From Mariprofundaceae bacterium (GTDB lineage: Bacteria > Pseudomonadota > Zetaproteobacteria > Mariprofundales > J009), in assembly GCA_015489095.1 (NCBI GenBank), contig WFMN01000077.1, positions 1-5,150 of the forward strand: 5,150 nt of DNA. Direction: 5' to 3'. The stretch's first letter is position 1. Each line of letters begins with the position of its first letter. The notes under the pieces are model-generated. The model saw nothing but the letters and a program-made list of their open reading frames with translations. It searched no databases and was not told the origin of the DNA. Position numbers and translations under genes: made by a program. This document shows, in pieces, positions 4,201 to 5,150 of the stretch.

Positions 4201-5150
4201 TGGCGGAAATGAAGTCGTTTCAATGGCTCCTTCCGTTCCTGATGGCGGCGCTGATCATCGCGGCGGCGCTCGGCTTTGTGCGTTACTTCAACGCCTACGA
4301 GGCTCCGGGCGACCATTGGGCGCCGGCATCGCCCGTCACCCACGAAAACGCCCGCTTCACCACCGATATGGGGGCGGCGGGGGATTACCGGGTCACGGTG
4401 GAGAAGCTTGCCTCCAAGTTTCCTCTGCTGTTTGTGGAGTATCAGCCCCCCGGGCTGATGGTGGACACCACCATCCATAGCGACGACGGCGTCATCCGGC
4501 TCGATCAACGCTTTGCCGACGAGGGGAGCTACCGTGTCACCGTGCAGCACACCATTCACCCAAACCATCGCGAGATTATTGATTTTACGGTGCAAACACC
4601 GCTCTATAAGTATGCGAACGACCTCGTGCTTGTTGGCTGTCTGCTGCTGGCGGGTTGGGTGAGCGGTCGGCGCCTGCGCCAGTTGGCCGCGGTGGCGATG
4701 GTGCTGCTGGCGTGCATGGGCGCGATGCCGAAGGCGGCGTCGGCCCATGGCAATGGCGGGTCGCACCCGTCGGCGTTGGCGGTGGGGGCGCAGGACGGCA
4801 CGCTCACCTTGTCGTGGTTGCGGCAACCACCGGATGGCGCCGCCAACAACGCGCCGCTCGACTGGAGCGTGCGTCTGCGTCGTTCCGATGGCGCACCGAT
4901 CGGACACGCCCCCTTCCGGTTGGAGATCATCCATTCGGAGACCCACTTTCCGGTGTTGACCCTGAGTGGGGTGACGACCAACGGCACCATCCCGCTGCGC
5001 TACTCGCCGCCGGATGGCACCGACTACCAACTGCTGCTGCAGGCGGTGGTGGACGGCAAGGTGCACCATGTCGCGCTGGATGCCGCCGCCACTCCGATCC
5101 GCCCGACGGCGACGCGGCAGTGGCAGTCGTTCGGCCTGATGCTGATTCCG
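4200..5150 (+). CDS. Unrecognised multi-span membrane protein with two extracytoplasmic domains, B12-riboswitch controlled (3' end outside window)
   Basis: Translation from ATG 4200 gives 317 codons with no stop to the right edge. The ATG shares its A with the stop of the gene before (TGATG), so the two are probably translationally coupled. I do not recognise the family. Order of parts: membrane span about 9-27; outer domain about 28-136, with GDYRVTV (61-67) and GSYRVTV (109-115), which look like strands of an Ig-like sandwich; span 139-154; a basic turn SGRRLRQ (155-161); span about 161-181 ending in a signal-like AAASAHG; a second outer domain about 182-306 with DGAPIGHAPFRLEI and GTDYQLLLQAV, again beta-rich. 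FGLMLIP at the edge probably begins a fourth span. The basic turn between spans 2 and 3 puts both domains in the periplasm. Histidines cluster at HGNGGSH (183-189), IHPNHRE and HSETH. Inference: a cobalt or B12 uptake component or accessory. Internal ATG 4209 is a possible alternative start. Confidence 0.85.
   Translation, partial: MAEMKSFQWLLPFLMAALIIAAALGFVRYFNAYEAPGDHWAPASPVTHENARFTTDMGAAGDYRVTVEKLASKFPLLFVEYQPPGLMVDTTIHSDDGVIRLDQRFADEGSYRVTVQHTIHPNHREIIDFTVQTPLYKYANDLVLVGCLLLAGWVSGRRLRQLAAVAMVLLACMGAMPKAASAHGNGGSHPSALAVGAQDGTLTLSWLRQPPDGAANNAPLDWSVRLRRSDGAPIGHAPFRLEIIHSETHFPVLTLSGVTTNGTIPLRYSPPDGTDYQLLLQAVVDGKVHHVALDAAATPIRPTATRQWQSFGLMLIP

Noticed and set aside
4113..5069. 318-codon open frame on the minus strand opposite the last gene
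   Set aside because: The plus-strand frame has a coupled start, membrane segments with correct charge pattern and domain-like strands. The minus frame is Arg/His/Gln-rich without such order.
1..5150. CRISPR array, insertion sequence or phage attachment site (the tRNA 3' end was considered)
   Set aside because: No regularly spaced repeats, transposase or integrase fragment is visible, and the tRNA 3' end is not duplicated elsewhere in the window as far as I can see.

Overview
The window looks like chromosomal DNA of a GC-rich proteobacterium (about 60% G+C by eye). It has an hflK-hflC-DUF2065 operon of the proteobacterial type, a tRNA with an encoded CCA end, and gatC, which implies the GatCAB amidotransferase. 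I cannot place it below phylum level from the sequence alone.

Layout. The left edge carries the first 41 codons of gatC on the minus strand. Facing away from it on the plus strand is tRNA-Phe(GAA). Next comes a compact plus-strand operon: hflK, then hflC one base after it, then a 62-codon DUF2065 gene with a TTG start. HflK and HflC are SPFH/band 7 proteins that form the periplasmic cage around the membrane protease FtsH. A strip of three tandem hairpins (2686-2755), probably a dispersed palindromic repeat, separates this operon from a cation diffusion facilitator (CDF) metal efflux gene.

Right third. Ten bases after the CDF stop there is a plausible promoter, followed by a full cobalamin riboswitch (3686-3881) with a clear B12 box. 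It leads a two-gene unit. The first gene encodes a 61-residue, single-span protein resembling the cobalt transporter subunit CbtB. The second overlaps it by one base (TGATG). It encodes a protein I do not recognise: three visible membrane segments, two predicted extracytoplasmic beta-rich domains, and a likely fourth span starting where the window ends. No stop is reached before the right edge.

How it fits together. The left half is housekeeping: translation quality (GatCAB, tRNA-Phe) and membrane proteolysis control (HflKC). The right half is metal traffic: a divalent metal exporter beside a B12-repressed unit that is most likely for cobalt uptake. The least described element is the second gene of the riboswitch unit, a possible new cobalt-uptake component or accessory paired with CbtB.
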